From contig NZ_LITM01000015.1 in assembly GCF_001275675.1 (NCBI RefSeq), positions 237,010 through 288,823 of the forward strand: a DNA stretch of 51,814 bases, written 5' to 3'. Positions 25,887-34,815 of this stretch are shown piece after piece (the first letter of the stretch is position 1; every line of letters begins with the position of its first letter). The notes under the pieces were generated by a model. The model ran no database searches. It was given only the letters and a program-made list of their open reading frames with translations, and was not told the DNA's origin. The stretch comes from Lysinibacillus sp. FJAT-14745. Lineage in GTDB: Bacteria; Bacillota; Bacilli; Bacillales_A; Planococcaceae. Made by a program: the position numbers and the translations under genes.

Positions 25887-27086
25887 TTACACATCATATT
25901 TTTGATGGATCTCATCCTCGTAACGATTATAACGCTGTTTAAATAGCTTGAATAAATGTGTTACAAGCACTTTAACGATGGCATAGCCTGGAATCCCTAA
26001 AATGACACCTGGTACGCCAAATAAAGAACCAGCCGTTAATAAGACGAAAATAATTGTAATTGGATGGATACTCAGTGATTTACCCATAATTTGAGGAGAA
26101 ATGAATTTCCCTTCAATTAGTTGTACAACCGTCCAAACAATGGCTAGCTTAAAAAGCATGAATGGCGATGTAACAAGAGCGATAATGACCGCTGGCGTAA
26201 TGGCGATCACTGGCCCTAAGTATGGAACCACACTCGTAATCATAGCAAGGAATCCAAGCAATAAGGCATATTTCATACCGATAATTAAAAAGCCGATTGT
26301 CACCATTGCACCTATGCACATTGATACTAAAATTTGTCCTTGAATATAGGAACTAATTTGCTTGTCCATGTCATGGAAAATTTCGTGTACTTCTTTGCGC
26401 ATACGTGGCGGGCACATTTTTAAAATAAAGCTCGGAAGTTTTTCGCCATCTTTAAGTAAATAAAATAAAATAAATGGCACCGTAACTAATGATAAAACAA
26501 TTCCTGTTAACGTTGAAACGAAGCCAGTAATACCAGATGCCACGCCTTGCGCTATATTAGCAGCTGTATTTTTTACCGTCTCTATCGTATCCGTAGTAAA
26601 ATTCGTCACCATTGAATCATAGTTTAAATTAATTTTATCTAGGTACTCGTTGATACGTGAATTATTAAAATAATCAGCAATATTTTGCGTGAACGCCATA
26701 AAGTACCCTGGGAATTCCTGAACTAAATTAGTAAACTGGTCTCGCAAAAACGGATAGACAAGTACTACTAATAACGTTATTATGCCAATCAGAATGATAT
26801 ATAGAAGAAAGATACCCCAAACTCTTGGGATACGCCATCTTTCGAATAGCCCTACTATTGGACGTAATAAATAATACCCAATACTGGCAAGTACCCCTGG
26901 TAGAATAACTACCTCAAATAAAACTTTCAGCGGGGTAAATATAAAGGAAACTTTTTGGAACATAAAAATAACGCATGCTAGCAATAATAAAATAATCAGT
27001 GTAAAAAATAAGTTTTTACCACCTAAAAAGCGAATAAACTTCGTCGAAAAGAAATTCGAACGCTCTCTTGGTCTTTCTTTTTCCAT
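25887..27086 (-). CDS. AI-2E family transporter (PF01594-type membrane protein)
   Basis: 399 aa with about eight membrane segments. Two lie near 28-75, followed by a segment near 90-115, a soluble stretch at 120-190 and a cluster of segments from 200 to 365. The conserved region VVPYLGPVIAITPAVIIAL and the segment around residue 350 (FGVPGVILGIPGYAI) are typical. Family members export or move small molecules or ions; AI-2 transport is proven for few, so I leave the substrate open. GGGGTGAG precedes the ATG. Ends with a strong terminator. Confidence 0.9.
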   Translation of the reverse strand: MEKERPRERSNFFSTKFIRFLGGKNLFFTLIILLLLACVIFMFQKVSFIFTPLKVLFEVVILPGVLASIGYYLLRPIVGLFERWRIPRVWGIFLLYIILIGIITLLVVLVYPFLRDQFTNLVQEFPGYFMAFTQNIADYFNNSRINEYLDKINLNYDSMVTNFTTDTIETVKNTAANIAQGVASGITGFVSTLTGIVLSLVTVPFILFYLLKDGEKLPSFILKMCPPRMRKEVHEIFHDMDKQISSYIQGQILVSMCIGAMVTIGFLIIGMKYALLLGFLAMITSVVPYLGPVIAITPAVIIALVTSPFMLFKLAIVWTVVQLIEGKFISPQIMGKSLSIHPITIIFVLLTAGSLFGVPGVILGIPGYAIVKVLVTHLFKLFKQRYNRYEDEIHQKYDV

Positions 27087-27150
27087 CTACTCACCCCAAT
27101 ACAAATCCTATACTCACATAGTACAGGATAATGTTGGATTTTGCGAAAAA

Positions 27151-28101
27151 TCACTCTAGGGAAATGCCTAAAAAATTACGTAAAAATTCTTTATTTTTCT
27201 CTACATTAATAATAATTGAATCCCCGACACCACTAATGTTTTTGAAACTATAACTACCTTCAATTGGAATAGTTGCTTTTTCTATTTTGACTTTACCCTT
27301 CGACACCATTTTCAGCACTTGTTGAATCTCCCCTGCTGATGAATAGTCCGTTGTTATATAACCTTGTGCTGCACCTACGAATTTTGGTAAGTTCAACATA
27401 TTTTGAGGCGATAAAATTTCATTCTTTAAGGCTTCGATAACTTTTTGCTGACGTTCTACTCGACCAAAATCCCCTTTTTCATCGTGACGGAAACGGGCAA
27501 AGCCAAGTAATTCTTTACCGTTTAAGTTATGCACGCCTTGTTTTAATGAAACGCCAATTTTTTCGGACATATCCTTATCTATATCCATTTCAACGCCATT
27601 TGGCGCAATTATATCTACAAGTGATTCAAAATTTTTGAAATCGATAATTGCATAATGATTAATCGGCAGGCCAAACATATTACCAATCGTATCCTTTAAT
27701 AATTGAACACCGTCTAAATAGTAAGCCGTATTAAGTTTATAAGATCTATAACCTGGAATATCCGCATAAATATCTCGCATTAAAGACACGAGCTTGACAT
27801 CATTTGTTTTCTTATTCCAAGATAATACCATCATTGTATCTGTACGTGATTTTTCTTCACCACGAGTATCGATTCCTAATAATAAATAGTTTTCAACATC
27901 ACCTTTTACTGGATCACCGGTGAAATCCTCTTGGGCTACTTTTGTATCACTTGCCAATTTTAGCCCACTTCGATATTGCATAACGGAATAACCTACAATC
28001 ACAATGACACAAAGTAATAACAATGTGAACAATGTTCTCCCTTTACGCAAGCGACGTTTTTTTGGACGTTGTGAGCGTCTTGAATAATCTTGCTCTTCCA
28101 T
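27151..28101 (-). CDS. LytR-CpsA-Psr (LCP) family cell-wall protein
   Basis: 316 aa. A basic cytoplasmic tail, one membrane segment (about 21-43) and the extracellular LCP domain (about 75-260) with NYLLLGIDTRG, SRTDTMMVLSWN, SLMRDIYADIPG and RFRHDEKGDFGRVERQQ, which hold the conserved Arg and Asp residues that bind polyprenyl pyrophosphate. These enzymes attach teichoic acids or other glycopolymers to peptidoglycan. The substrate is not decided here. GAGGAG precedes the ATG. Divergent from msrA. Confidence 0.93.
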   Translation of the reverse strand: MEEQDYSRRSQRPKKRRLRKGRTLFTLLLLCVIVIVGYSVMQYRSGLKLASDTKVAQEDFTGDPVKGDVENYLLLGIDTRGEEKSRTDTMMVLSWNKKTNDVKLVSLMRDIYADIPGYRSYKLNTAYYLDGVQLLKDTIGNMFGLPINHYAIIDFKNFESLVDIIAPNGVEMDIDKDMSEKIGVSLKQGVHNLNGKELLGFARFRHDEKGDFGRVERQQKVIEALKNEILSPQNMLNLPKFVGAAQGYITTDYSSAGEIQQVLKMVSKGKVKIEKATIPIEGSYSFKNISGVGDSIIINVEKNKEFLRNFLGISLE

Positions 28102-28277
28102 AACTGTTAACTCCTCTATTTTTTATAGTTAATGTAACGATTCCATATAAAGAAAGGTTCATTTTATCTTATTTTCCCAATCCTAACAACAACTATTTAT
28201 AGGTTATTTTACACCCTATTTGCCAGTAATGAACAAAATAATGCTATAATATTTTCACGCAAGAAAGGATGATAAAC

Positions 28278-28799
28278 ATGATCGAGAAAGCTACGTTTGC
28301 TGGCGGTTGTTTTTGGTGTATGGTAAAGCCATTTGTTGAATGGGACGGAATACATAAGGTCACTTCGGGTTACATGGGTGGCCATATAGACAACCCTACT
28401 TATGAGGATGTCAAAAAAGGAACTTCTGGCCATTTAGAAGTAGTCGAAATTGAATTCGACCCTAGCATTTTTAGTTATGAGCAACTCCTAGATATCTACT
28501 GGATGCAAATCGACCCAACGGATGCTTATGGGCAATTCCATGACCGTGGTGAATCTTACTCGACGGCAATCTTTACTTATTCAGAAGAGCAAAAGCGTAT
28601 TGCAGAAGCATCCAAGGAAAAGCTGGCAAAAAGTGGTCGCTTTGTTAAACCTATTGTAACCACAATTCGCGATGCCAAGCACTTCTACCCTGCAGAAGAT
28701 TATCATCAAGACTATTATAAAAAAGAGTCGGAGCATTATCAGCAGGACAGAGCGCTTTCTGGTCGAGATCAGTTCATCGATAAGCATTGGGAGAAATAA
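28278..28799 (+). CDS. msrA: peptide-methionine (S)-S-oxide reductase MsrA
   Basis: 173 aa from the ATG at 28278, which has AAAGGA at good spacing. The ATG at 28269 overlaps that site. It repairs oxidised methionine in proteins with thioredoxin. The catalytic motif GCFWC has its nucleophile at C11. Also typical are [33 protein letters not shown] and the C-terminal YHQDYY. Single gene, with no msrB fusion and no msrB beside it. Divergent from the LCP gene. Confidence 0.95.
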   Translation: MIEKATFAGGCFWCMVKPFVEWDGIHKVTSGYMGGHIDNPTYEDVKKGTSGHLEVVEIEFDPSIFSYEQLLDIYWMQIDPTDAYGQFHDRGESYSTAIFTYSEEQKRIAEASKEKLAKSGRFVKPIVTTIRDAKHFYPAEDYHQDYYKKESEHYQQDRALSGRDQFIDKHWEK

Positions 28800-28909
28800 C
28801 AACTCCATTTTGATTGACGACTCACCTATTTTTAAGCGTTTTCGAAATGGATTTTTTCACTTCTTTTAATAACGTGTATAAAAAATAATGTACGGTCTAT
28901 ACTATTAAA

Positions 28910-29113
28910 GATTTCACTTCAAATCCAATGACAAGGAGGGTTAACCCGATGAGTGGGGCTGACCGGTAACTCAGAAGGACCATCAAAGCTGAATGAAGCT
29001 AAAGCACAGTTGTCTTAAAATTTAAGATCAATGCGGAAGCGAGGCAGTGTGTCATGGAGCACTATAAGTAAGTGAGGATCAAGCCCGGGATATTATTCCC
29101 GGGTTATTTTTTT
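28910..29113 (+). ncRNA. putative tandem non-coding RNA, copy 1
   Basis: A unit of about 204 nt with a promoter-like TATACT at 28898-28903 and a strong terminator (CCCGGGA / TCCCGGG plus T run, 29084-29113). No real gene fits inside; the only ribosome-site ORF is 6 codons (ATG at 28949, MSGADR). The 5' TTCACTT can pair with AAGTGA near the 3' end, and internal TGAGT/ACTCA, AGCT/AGCT and CTTAAA/TTTAAG hairpins are possible. It is almost identical to copy 2 over its whole length, including the termini. I do not recognise an RNA family. Confidence 0.65.
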
Positions 29114-29236
29114 GTTTTGATACTGTTGCTTTGAAAAAAGATTAATCGTTTGCATAAAATTTAATAAAAAAAATCACTTCTTTCGTTTTTAATCTTTAAC
29201 GTGTATTAAAAATAATAAACGGTCTATACTATTAAA

Positions 29237-29440
29237 GATTTCACTTCAAATCCAATGACAAGGAGGGTTAACCCGATGAGTGGGGCTGACCGGTAACTCA
29301 GAAGGACCATCAAAGCTGAATGAAGCTAAAGCACAGTTGTCTTAAAAATTTAAGATCAATGCGGAAGCGAGGCAGTGTGTCATGGAGCACTATAAGTAAG
29401 TGAGGATCAAGCCCGGGATATTATTCCCGGGTTATTTGTT
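29237..29440 (+). ncRNA. putative tandem non-coding RNA, copy 2
   Basis: Second copy 327 bp downstream. TATACT is at 29225-29230; the same 204-nt body follows, with one added A in the CTTAAA...TTTAAG loop, which leaves the stem intact; the same terminator is at 29412-29431. The flanks (AACGTGTAT upstream, TTTGTTTTG downstream) are duplicated too but have diverged more, which suggests that the RNA body is held constant by selection or gene conversion. Confidence 0.65.
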
Positions 29441-30230
29441 TTGTTTTGTTTCTGTAGCTTTGTAAAAAAGTTTGATAAAAACCACCTCTTTAGTTCTTAT
29501 ATGAGCTTCACCGAAGATGACAGTTATTTACCAACAGAACAACCATTGATGTTAAATTTTCAAGTACATGACATAAACGAGACGATTAAGCATCTTGAAC
29601 ATATTGGTGTACCTCTTGAAAAAGAAAAAGAGATTAGTGAATTTGGAGGGCACTGAAATGTTCAGTTTTGAACAGGAAGTGCCTTATTTCTGTCTATATT
29701 CCTTATTTCTGTCTCTAGTCCTTATTCATTTTCGTTTAGTAACTTTAATATCCGTTTCAAATTGACAGCGAATATCGTTGTAGCACCTTGAATTCCCATG
29801 CCAAATACACCCGCAGTCGATGCAACCGTTTTCCCAATGAGCATGTCTAATAAGCTTACGTCTTGAAGACGAAGCCGACGAAATTTTGTAAGCGAACTTT
29901 TCCTTTATAATAAAGAATTAATGTGCAGGTGGTGCCCCCGATGATTTCAAATCAAGAAACCCTTAATTTAAGTCCATATATGGCGATTTACGATATTGTT
30001 GTACCAAAAGATAATATGCTTCGCCAAATCAATGAACTTGTTGATTTAATGGACGCAATGCCATTCCTCCAATTCGCATGTTTAAGTACTTATTATTAAA
30101 AGCGATTTTTGATGTATCAGACGTCGACCTTGTAGAGCGTTCAAAGTATGATATGTCATTCAAATATTTCTTGGATATGGCGTCAGAAGATCCGGACATT
30201 GAAGCATGACTAAAATAATAGTATGATACA

Positions 30231-30363
30231 TTGCGTTGATTGGAGAAGCATCGCTCGACTCCTGCGGGAAAGCGAGACAGACGAGACCCCGCACGAAGTG
30301 AAGCGTAGGAGGAGGCTCGGCGCTCGCCCGCGGAAAGCGAGCGGAATGCTTCGGAAAACAACA
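30231..30363. repeat. GC-rich Bacillaceae-type intergenic repeat
   Basis: This segment (TGATTGGAGAAGCATCGCTC to CGGAATGCTTCGG) is far richer in GC than its surroundings. It carries the pattern CTCCTGCGGGAAAGCGAG...CGCCCGCGGAAAGCGAG, which I know as a common structured repeat of Bacillus and relatives. GAAGCAT and ATGCTTC close it. It is nested in the degraded IS. Confidence 0.75.
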
Positions 30364-30383
30364 GTAGAGTTAAAATGAAAAAA

Positions 30384-30420
30384 GCGAGGTATTCAACGAT
30401 TTAATCGTTGAATACCTCGC
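30384..30420 (-). terminator. perfect hairpin near the right end of the IS remnant
   Basis: GCGAGGTATTCAACGATT pairs with AATCGTTGAATACCTCGC (18 bp), followed on the minus strand by TTTTTTCATTTT. It could shield the element from transcription coming from the recQ side. Confidence 0.7.
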
Positions 30421-30544
30421 AATGTGAGAAGATATGGACTTTTTCAGTGCCCTCGTGAATTTGGGAAGTTTATTTGGATTAAAGATCCTGGAGGCAGACT
30501 GATCGAACTTTGAGATAAATAGTGGATTGTAATACTTTGCGAAT

Positions 30545-30583
30545 AAAAAGGAAGTGCCTAATTCATTTGAATTAAGCACTTCC
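30545..30583 (-). terminator. recQ operon terminator
   Basis: GGAAGTGC..TAATTCA pairs with TGAATTA..GCACTTCC, followed by TTTTT on the minus strand, just after the recQ stop. Confidence 0.82.
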
Positions 30584-30591
30584 CTTTTCCT

Positions 30592-32379
30592 TTAGTTTGT
30601 TGTTGTTTTCAAAAAAGACTGAAGAGCATCGAAGAAACGCTTGCCGTATTTTTCGAATTTTACTTCACCAATCCCACTAACATGTCGTAAGTCTTCTAGC
30701 TCCGTCGGTTTTTTGTCACATAAATCACGTAATGTTTTATCAGAGAACACCACAAATGGTGGTACCTTTTCCTCATCTGCAATCTCTTTACGCAATAATC
30801 GTAAATGCTCAAATAGCGGATCATTATCTACAAGCTTACGCACAGTCACAGCTTCTTTTCGCATGACCTGTCGATTCCCCATTAGAACTTCTTTACCTTC
30901 CTCGGGTACATATATAGTCGGAAACGTACCATGTTTAACAGCGAGTAAGCCTTCAGCAATTAAAAACTCAATAAAGTTTGAGACATCCTTTGAGGAATAT
31001 TGTCCTTTTAAAATGCCATAGGTAGACAGCCTTGCAAAGCCAAATTCTGAGACCTTTTGGTTTTTGGAGCCAATTAACACTTGGGCTACCATTGTCTTGC
31101 CAAATTTTTGCCCCATCCTTACGACACAGGCTAACACCTTTTGTGCATCTACTGTCACATCTTTAACTTCCCGTCCATCATTACAATTACTACAACGGCT
31201 ACAAGGCGTCCCTGCTTCGTCGTCAAAATACGTTAAGATGGCATTTTGTAAACAGCCTTCCGTATGACAATAATCAACCATCGTTTGCAGCTTCGCTAAT
31301 TCCTGTGCAATTCGTGTTTCATCCTGTGTTTGTTCAATTAAAAAGCGCTGTGTTTGAACATCACCTGATGCATACAGCAAGATACAAGCACTTGGCAAGC
31401 CGTCACGCCCTGCACGTCCCGCTTCCTGATAATAACTTTCCATATTGCGCGGCATTTGATAATGGATGACAAAGCGTACATTACTCTTATCAATACCCAT
31501 TCCAAATGCATTGGTAGCAACCATAATGCGCGCCTCGTCTTTTAAAAAGCGCTCCTGCTCCGACATACGTATGTCCTCAGACAATCCCGCATGATATTTT
31601 GCTACAGCTTCGCCCGAGCGACTTAAAAGCTCATAGATAGCGTCTACAGCCTTTCGTGTCGCTGCATAAATAATACCCGCTTCATTTTTGTTTTTCACTA
31701 AATAATTTTTAATATAACGCTCTTTGTTCTCACCAATTAACACCGAGAAAGCTAAATTATCGCGCGAAAAGCCAGTAATCACCGTTGAGTGCTCGTCAAT
31801 TCCTAATAATTGTCTAATATCATCACAAACAGCTGGTGTAGCTGTAGCAGTCAGTGCTAAGACTGTTGGCTTTTGTGGCCACAATGTAAATAATTTTTGG
31901 ATTGCTCGGTAACTTGGTCTAAAATCATGCCCCCACTGAGAAATACAGTGTGCTTCATCTACAGCAAGTAACGGTACAGATAAATTTGATAGTACCTGTA
32001 AAAATGTTGCACTCTCTAATCGCTCAGGAGCTATATAAAGAAGCTTTAAATAACCTGCACTCGCAAGCTGCATCGTTTCATTCACTTCTTGCACGGTCAA
32101 GGTACTATTAATATATGCGGCCGGAATATTTGCGGCTCGTAATGCTTCTACCTGATCTTGCATAAGAGAAATTAAAGGAGATATGACGACTGTGAGGCCA
32201 TCTAGCATGAGTGCTGGAATTTGATAGCAAATGGATTTACCTCCACCAGTTGGCATCACACAAAGACTTGATTGACCTCGTAATGTTTGTTCAATAATTG
32301 GTGCCTGTCCATTGCGAAATGAATCATAGCCAAAATGATGTTGTAGCATTTGTCTTGCTTGCTCCATCCAACTTTTCAC
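30592..32379 (-). CDS. recQ: ATP-dependent DNA helicase RecQ
   Basis: 595 aa, full length. A 3'-5' helicase for recombination and fork repair. Superfamily-2 motifs: Walker A PTGGGKS near residue 40, DEAH in LLAVDEAHCISQWGHDFR, LTATATP, and motif VI QEAGRAGRDG. The zinc-binding part has four Cys (CHTEGC, CSRCSNC), then the winged-helix region and a C-terminal HRDC domain (from about residue 515). The start overlaps the stop of the lipoprotein gene by 4 bp (ATGA), so the two are translationally coupled. Confidence 0.96.
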   Translation of the reverse strand: MKSWMEQARQMLQHHFGYDSFRNGQAPIIEQTLRGQSSLCVMPTGGGKSICYQIPALMLDGLTVVISPLISLMQDQVEALRAANIPAAYINSTLTVQEVNETMQLASAGYLKLLYIAPERLESATFLQVLSNLSVPLLAVDEAHCISQWGHDFRPSYRAIQKLFTLWPQKPTVLALTATATPAVCDDIRQLLGIDEHSTVITGFSRDNLAFSVLIGENKERYIKNYLVKNKNEAGIIYAATRKAVDAIYELLSRSGEAVAKYHAGLSEDIRMSEQERFLKDEARIMVATNAFGMGIDKSNVRFVIHYQMPRNMESYYQEAGRAGRDGLPSACILLYASGDVQTQRFLIEQTQDETRIAQELAKLQTMVDYCHTEGCLQNAILTYFDDEAGTPCSRCSNCNDGREVKDVTVDAQKVLACVVRMGQKFGKTMVAQVLIGSKNQKVSEFGFARLSTYGILKGQYSSKDVSNFIEFLIAEGLLAVKHGTFPTIYVPEEGKEVLMGNRQVMRKEAVTVRKLVDNDPLFEHLRLLRKEIADEEKVPPFVVFSDKTLRDLCDKKPTELEDLRHVSGIGEVKFEKYGKRFFDALQSFLKTTTN

Positions 32380-33479
32380 TCCTCAGTTGTTAGACGAATA
32401 AGTTTATACTCGCCCTGTTTATTTTTATTTATTTCATATACCATCATAGAGTTCGCTAGTGCCTCTTGACCAGCAGAATTTGTTAGTACATATTCTGTTA
32501 TAGCATGAACTACAATATTTTGTCCTTCCATGCTGATGTTTTTAATTGTCGTATTGTAAAAACGTATTTTCGCTTGTTTGGATGCATAATTCGCTACCAT
32601 ATTATCCAGTGTGCTTTGTAAATCGTCTGTACCTACAAAAGGCTTCATGATACTAGCGTCATGAATGTCAACAGCCGCTTTTAAATGTTTATAAAACGTA
32701 TCTAAAAACAGCTTTATCTCATCGACATTATAAGCAAAAATGTTCTTTCCGTATTGATCGATAGCTTGCTGGACTGCTTCTTTATCGCCCTGTTCTATAT
32801 AATGGGATAAGTTTTTCGATTGTGCTAGTCGATCACTTGTCTTCATAGTACCCTCGATCCATTCATCTAATAACTGTGCAATATCTTTAAAAGGCAATAT
32901 AAATGGCTGTGATACACCATTTTGCTTTCGTTTAAAATAGATGCCCACAAGTTCACCATTCTCAGCTTCTAGAACGGGGCTCCCGATAAGTGTATTTTGA
33001 TCTGCATCTATGTAATAAGCTGCTACTCTGTCACTATATTTTTTAATGATGTGCGGTAAGCTATCAACATAAACAGCTAACTGATTTAATTCACCGTTAT
33101 AGACGTTCGGCACCTTTACCGATGCGTTATATGGTACTTCTAAAATGGCCATATTATAAGCTGTAGATATATAGTGCACATCGGCTTCCTTAAGTTTATC
33201 ATTATTAAATTGCACGAGCGCAGTTGGCTTTGAAGATACGAGCGCACCATTTGTCACAATATAGAGCTTAGCGTCCTCTTTTTTAACAATGATCCCTGCA
33301 CCGATTCCGTTCTCACCAATTACTTTTACTTCCGGTACAATTTTTTCTTGCTGCTTCGTCACAGCCTTCTCCGTTGTCACATCGGTCTTTTTAGTATGAA
33401 ACACCTCTGCCAATGTTTCATTTCCACAGCCTGTTAATAATAAAGCTGTCGCTCCAAGAATGAGCATCTTTTTCCGCAT
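32376..33479 (-). CDS. lipoprotein with catalytically dead trypsin-like domain
   Basis: 367 aa from the ATG at 33479 (MRKKMLILGATALLLTGCG), which has a lipobox LTGC. The region at about 45-200 follows the HtrA/trypsin chain: GIGAGIIVKKED..YIVTNGALV, where the catalytic His of TNxHVV is replaced, and TLIGSPVLEAENGELVGIYF, where GNSGGP is replaced, so the Ser is out of place. It should therefore be non-proteolytic. The C-terminal half (about 200-367) is helical, then an NTF2-like beta pattern. It is co-transcribed with recQ, overlapping by 4 bp. A palindromic element lies 19 bp upstream of the start and may carry or replace its control region. Confidence 0.75.
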   Translation of the reverse strand: MRKKMLILGATALLLTGCGNETLAEVFHTKKTDVTTEKAVTKQQEKIVPEVKVIGENGIGAGIIVKKEDAKLYIVTNGALVSSKPTALVQFNNDKLKEADVHYISTAYNMAILEVPYNASVKVPNVYNGELNQLAVYVDSLPHIIKKYSDRVAAYYIDADQNTLIGSPVLEAENGELVGIYFKRKQNGVSQPFILPFKDIAQLLDEWIEGTMKTSDRLAQSKNLSHYIEQGDKEAVQQAIDQYGKNIFAYNVDEIKLFLDTFYKHLKAAVDIHDASIMKPFVGTDDLQSTLDNMVANYASKQAKIRFYNTTIKNISMEGQNIVVHAITEYVLTNSAGQEALANSMMVYEINKNKQGEYKLIRLTTEE

Positions 33480-33497
33480 ACGTTCACCAAAACTTTC

Positions 33498-33630
33498 TAT
33501 CAATTATGCCTCGGAATAATTGTGTCCGGAGGCTTTAACTTCTTTCAGCGAATCTCGTCACCTTAGAGTAAAGACTTCTGAAGCTGACGCTTTGCCTTCG
33601 CTACACAATTTGCTGAAAGAGGTTAAACAT
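33498..33630. repeat. dispersed palindromic element, third copy, rearranged
   Basis: It begins TCAATTATGCCTCGGAATAA, then jumps from GTGTCCGGAGGC to TTAACTTCTTTCAGCG, and ends GCTGAAAGAGGTTAA. It lacks the central GGAATCGG hairpin of the copy at 24605 and has a different middle (33550-33612). It borders the 5' end of the lipoprotein gene. Confidence 0.65.
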
Positions 33631-34148
33631 CTATTTCCTTTCTATCATAAACAAGGTTTTTATACGTTTCAAGTTTACATAATAATATTATTAATTGATG
33701 GGTGTTATAAAAATAGTGCTCTCACCTTTTATTCGATCCGTTATACCTATAAAAAACGTCTCTTTTTTAGCTTTGCTATGAAAATTGACTTATTATTCGC
33801 GGTTAAAATGTTATTAAAAAAAGGCTATTTTCTCAAAGATTGTTGCTAAACAAATCAAACAGAGTTTATTTACAAGAAGATTGTAAATGAACTCTGTTTT
33901 TTTATCTTGATATTTTGTAAATTAAGACGGTTAATGGCATGTCTTCCGTATAGCAATAGTTGACGACGTTTACGATTTGACTGTATTTGTTTACAAAAAC
34001 GACTATTTCGGCTAGACCGCCTGTTTTTGTATAGGTACTCTCTTAAAGAGTGTCCGAAATAAATAAGGTTTTTGGTAGAAAAAATTTTGAATGGTTTGTG
34101 TTTGTGTGATTGTCAGTGTCCTTCTCTTGTTGTAACTCCTCTGTGATC
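33631..34148. other. gene-free stretch with terminator and direct repeat
   Basis: 518 bp. It holds a terminator (33859-33903, ACAGAGTT..ATTTACAA / TTGTAAAT..ACTCTGT plus T run) and the first copy of a roughly 58-bp repeat (33811-33868) that recurs at 34816-34873. No convincing gene. Confidence 0.5.
33811..33868. repeat. 58-bp direct repeat, copy A
   Basis: AAAGATTGTTGCTAAACAAA is shared with 34816-34873, with about 85% identity over 58 bp. The pair brackets the YdcF-type gene. Confidence 0.6.
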
Positions 34149-34724
34149 TTAGATGATATGTATTTTTTCTAAATAATACTTCACGATAGCTAAATATTCT
34201 CTGAAGTAGTACTTAATACGAAATTCGGATGGTGTTGCAGCTGGTAAACCGGTAACGTTAAGTCCTAAATCTTTAGCAATGGATTCGGCTCGATATAAAT
34301 GGAATCGGTTTGTCACAACTACAACTGTGGAATCTTTGTCTATGTAATCCAATGAATACTGAAAGTTTTCGAGGGTACGGGTAGAATTGGATTCGGTGAT
34401 GATTCGTTGTTCATCAATACCTAATTGCATTAATGATTTTTTAATTACAGAAGCTTCAGACACAATTTCATCCTGTCCCTGGCCACCAGAAGCGATTGCA
34501 ATTGTATTTGGATTTTCTTTTAAGTATGCAGCTGCGGTCGTTATGCGCTCGTACAGCAGACTAGAAGGTTTATCTCCATCTAAACGTGTACCTAATACAA
34601 TGAGGTAATCTGCATTTTCTTTTGCGGTATCTTTGCCTTGAGACACGATAAGTAAGTGTAGGCCAAGGAAAAAAACAAGTACTGCCGCGAGCAATGTAAT
34701 GATTAGTTTGAATATCTTCTTCAT
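34149..34724 (-). CDS. YdcF/SanA/ElyC family protein (DUF218)
   Basis: 191 aa. N-terminal membrane anchor (about 5-28) and a DUF218 domain: ADYLIVLGTRLDGDKPS, IAIASGGQGQDEIVSEA, ITESNSTRTLENFQYS and VVVTNRFHLYRAESIAK, the typical Rossmann-like order with conserved Glu and Arg. Relatives in enterobacteria affect envelope polysaccharide and peptidoglycan lipid-carrier use. The exact activity is unknown. AAGGAGG precedes the ATG. The gene is flanked by the two copies of the 58-bp repeat. Confidence 0.85.
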   Translation of the reverse strand: MKKIFKLIITLLAAVLVFFLGLHLLIVSQGKDTAKENADYLIVLGTRLDGDKPSSLLYERITTAAAYLKENPNTIAIASGGQGQDEIVSEASVIKKSLMQLGIDEQRIITESNSTRTLENFQYSLDYIDKDSTVVVVTNRFHLYRAESIAKDLGLNVTGLPAATPSEFRIKYYFREYLAIVKYYLEKIHII

Positions 34725-34815
34725 AGTAACCTCCTTAATAAGACATTACCATTATAACTGTAATGATTGACATTATATAAATTATCGGTAACAAATTTCA
34801 ATATGAAATGTAGAG

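Larger units (their letters stand above)
29646..30454. mobile_element. degraded IS1182-type insertion sequence
   Basis: Ends GAGGGCACTGAAA and TTTCAGTGCCCTC are perfect 13-bp inverted repeats; GTGAATTTG is duplicated on both sides. Inside are transposase remnants. On plus, 29940-30206, a frame begins with MISNQETLNLSPYMAIYDIV and passes (after a frameshift) into PPIRMFKYLLLKAIFDV and KYDMSFKYFLDMASEDP. On minus, 29756-29890, SSLTKFRRL..LLDMLIGKTV is joined to the extreme C-terminus ending LKLLNENE. The minus piece should directly follow the plus piece, so the N-terminal segment has been inverted and most of the middle deleted. The family call is from remembered transposase motifs. Confidence 0.82.
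29501..30513 (+). pseudogene. VOC (glyoxalase/bleomycin-resistance fold) gene remnant split by an IS
   Basis: Left fragment 29501-29645 encodes MSFTEDDSYLPTEQPLML... to EKEISEF. Right fragment 30464-30513 encodes GKFIWIKDPGGRLIEL and a stop. Dropping the insertion and one copy of the 9-bp repeat GTGAATTTG joins them in frame as EISEFGKFIWIKDP, a classic VOC C-terminal strand. The first half of the VOC domain is missing upstream, where the tandem RNA units lie, so the gene had two lesions. Not functional. Confidence 0.85.

Noticed and set aside
28910-29440. 6S RNA, SRP RNA or a c-di-GMP riboswitch
   Set aside because: The body does not match the conserved parts of these RNAs as I know them, and it stands alone with its own terminator instead of leading into a gene.
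33520-33849. 109-codon plus-strand open frame
   Set aside because: It starts inside a repeat element and covers AT-rich intergenic sequence; no ribosome site or recognisable domain.
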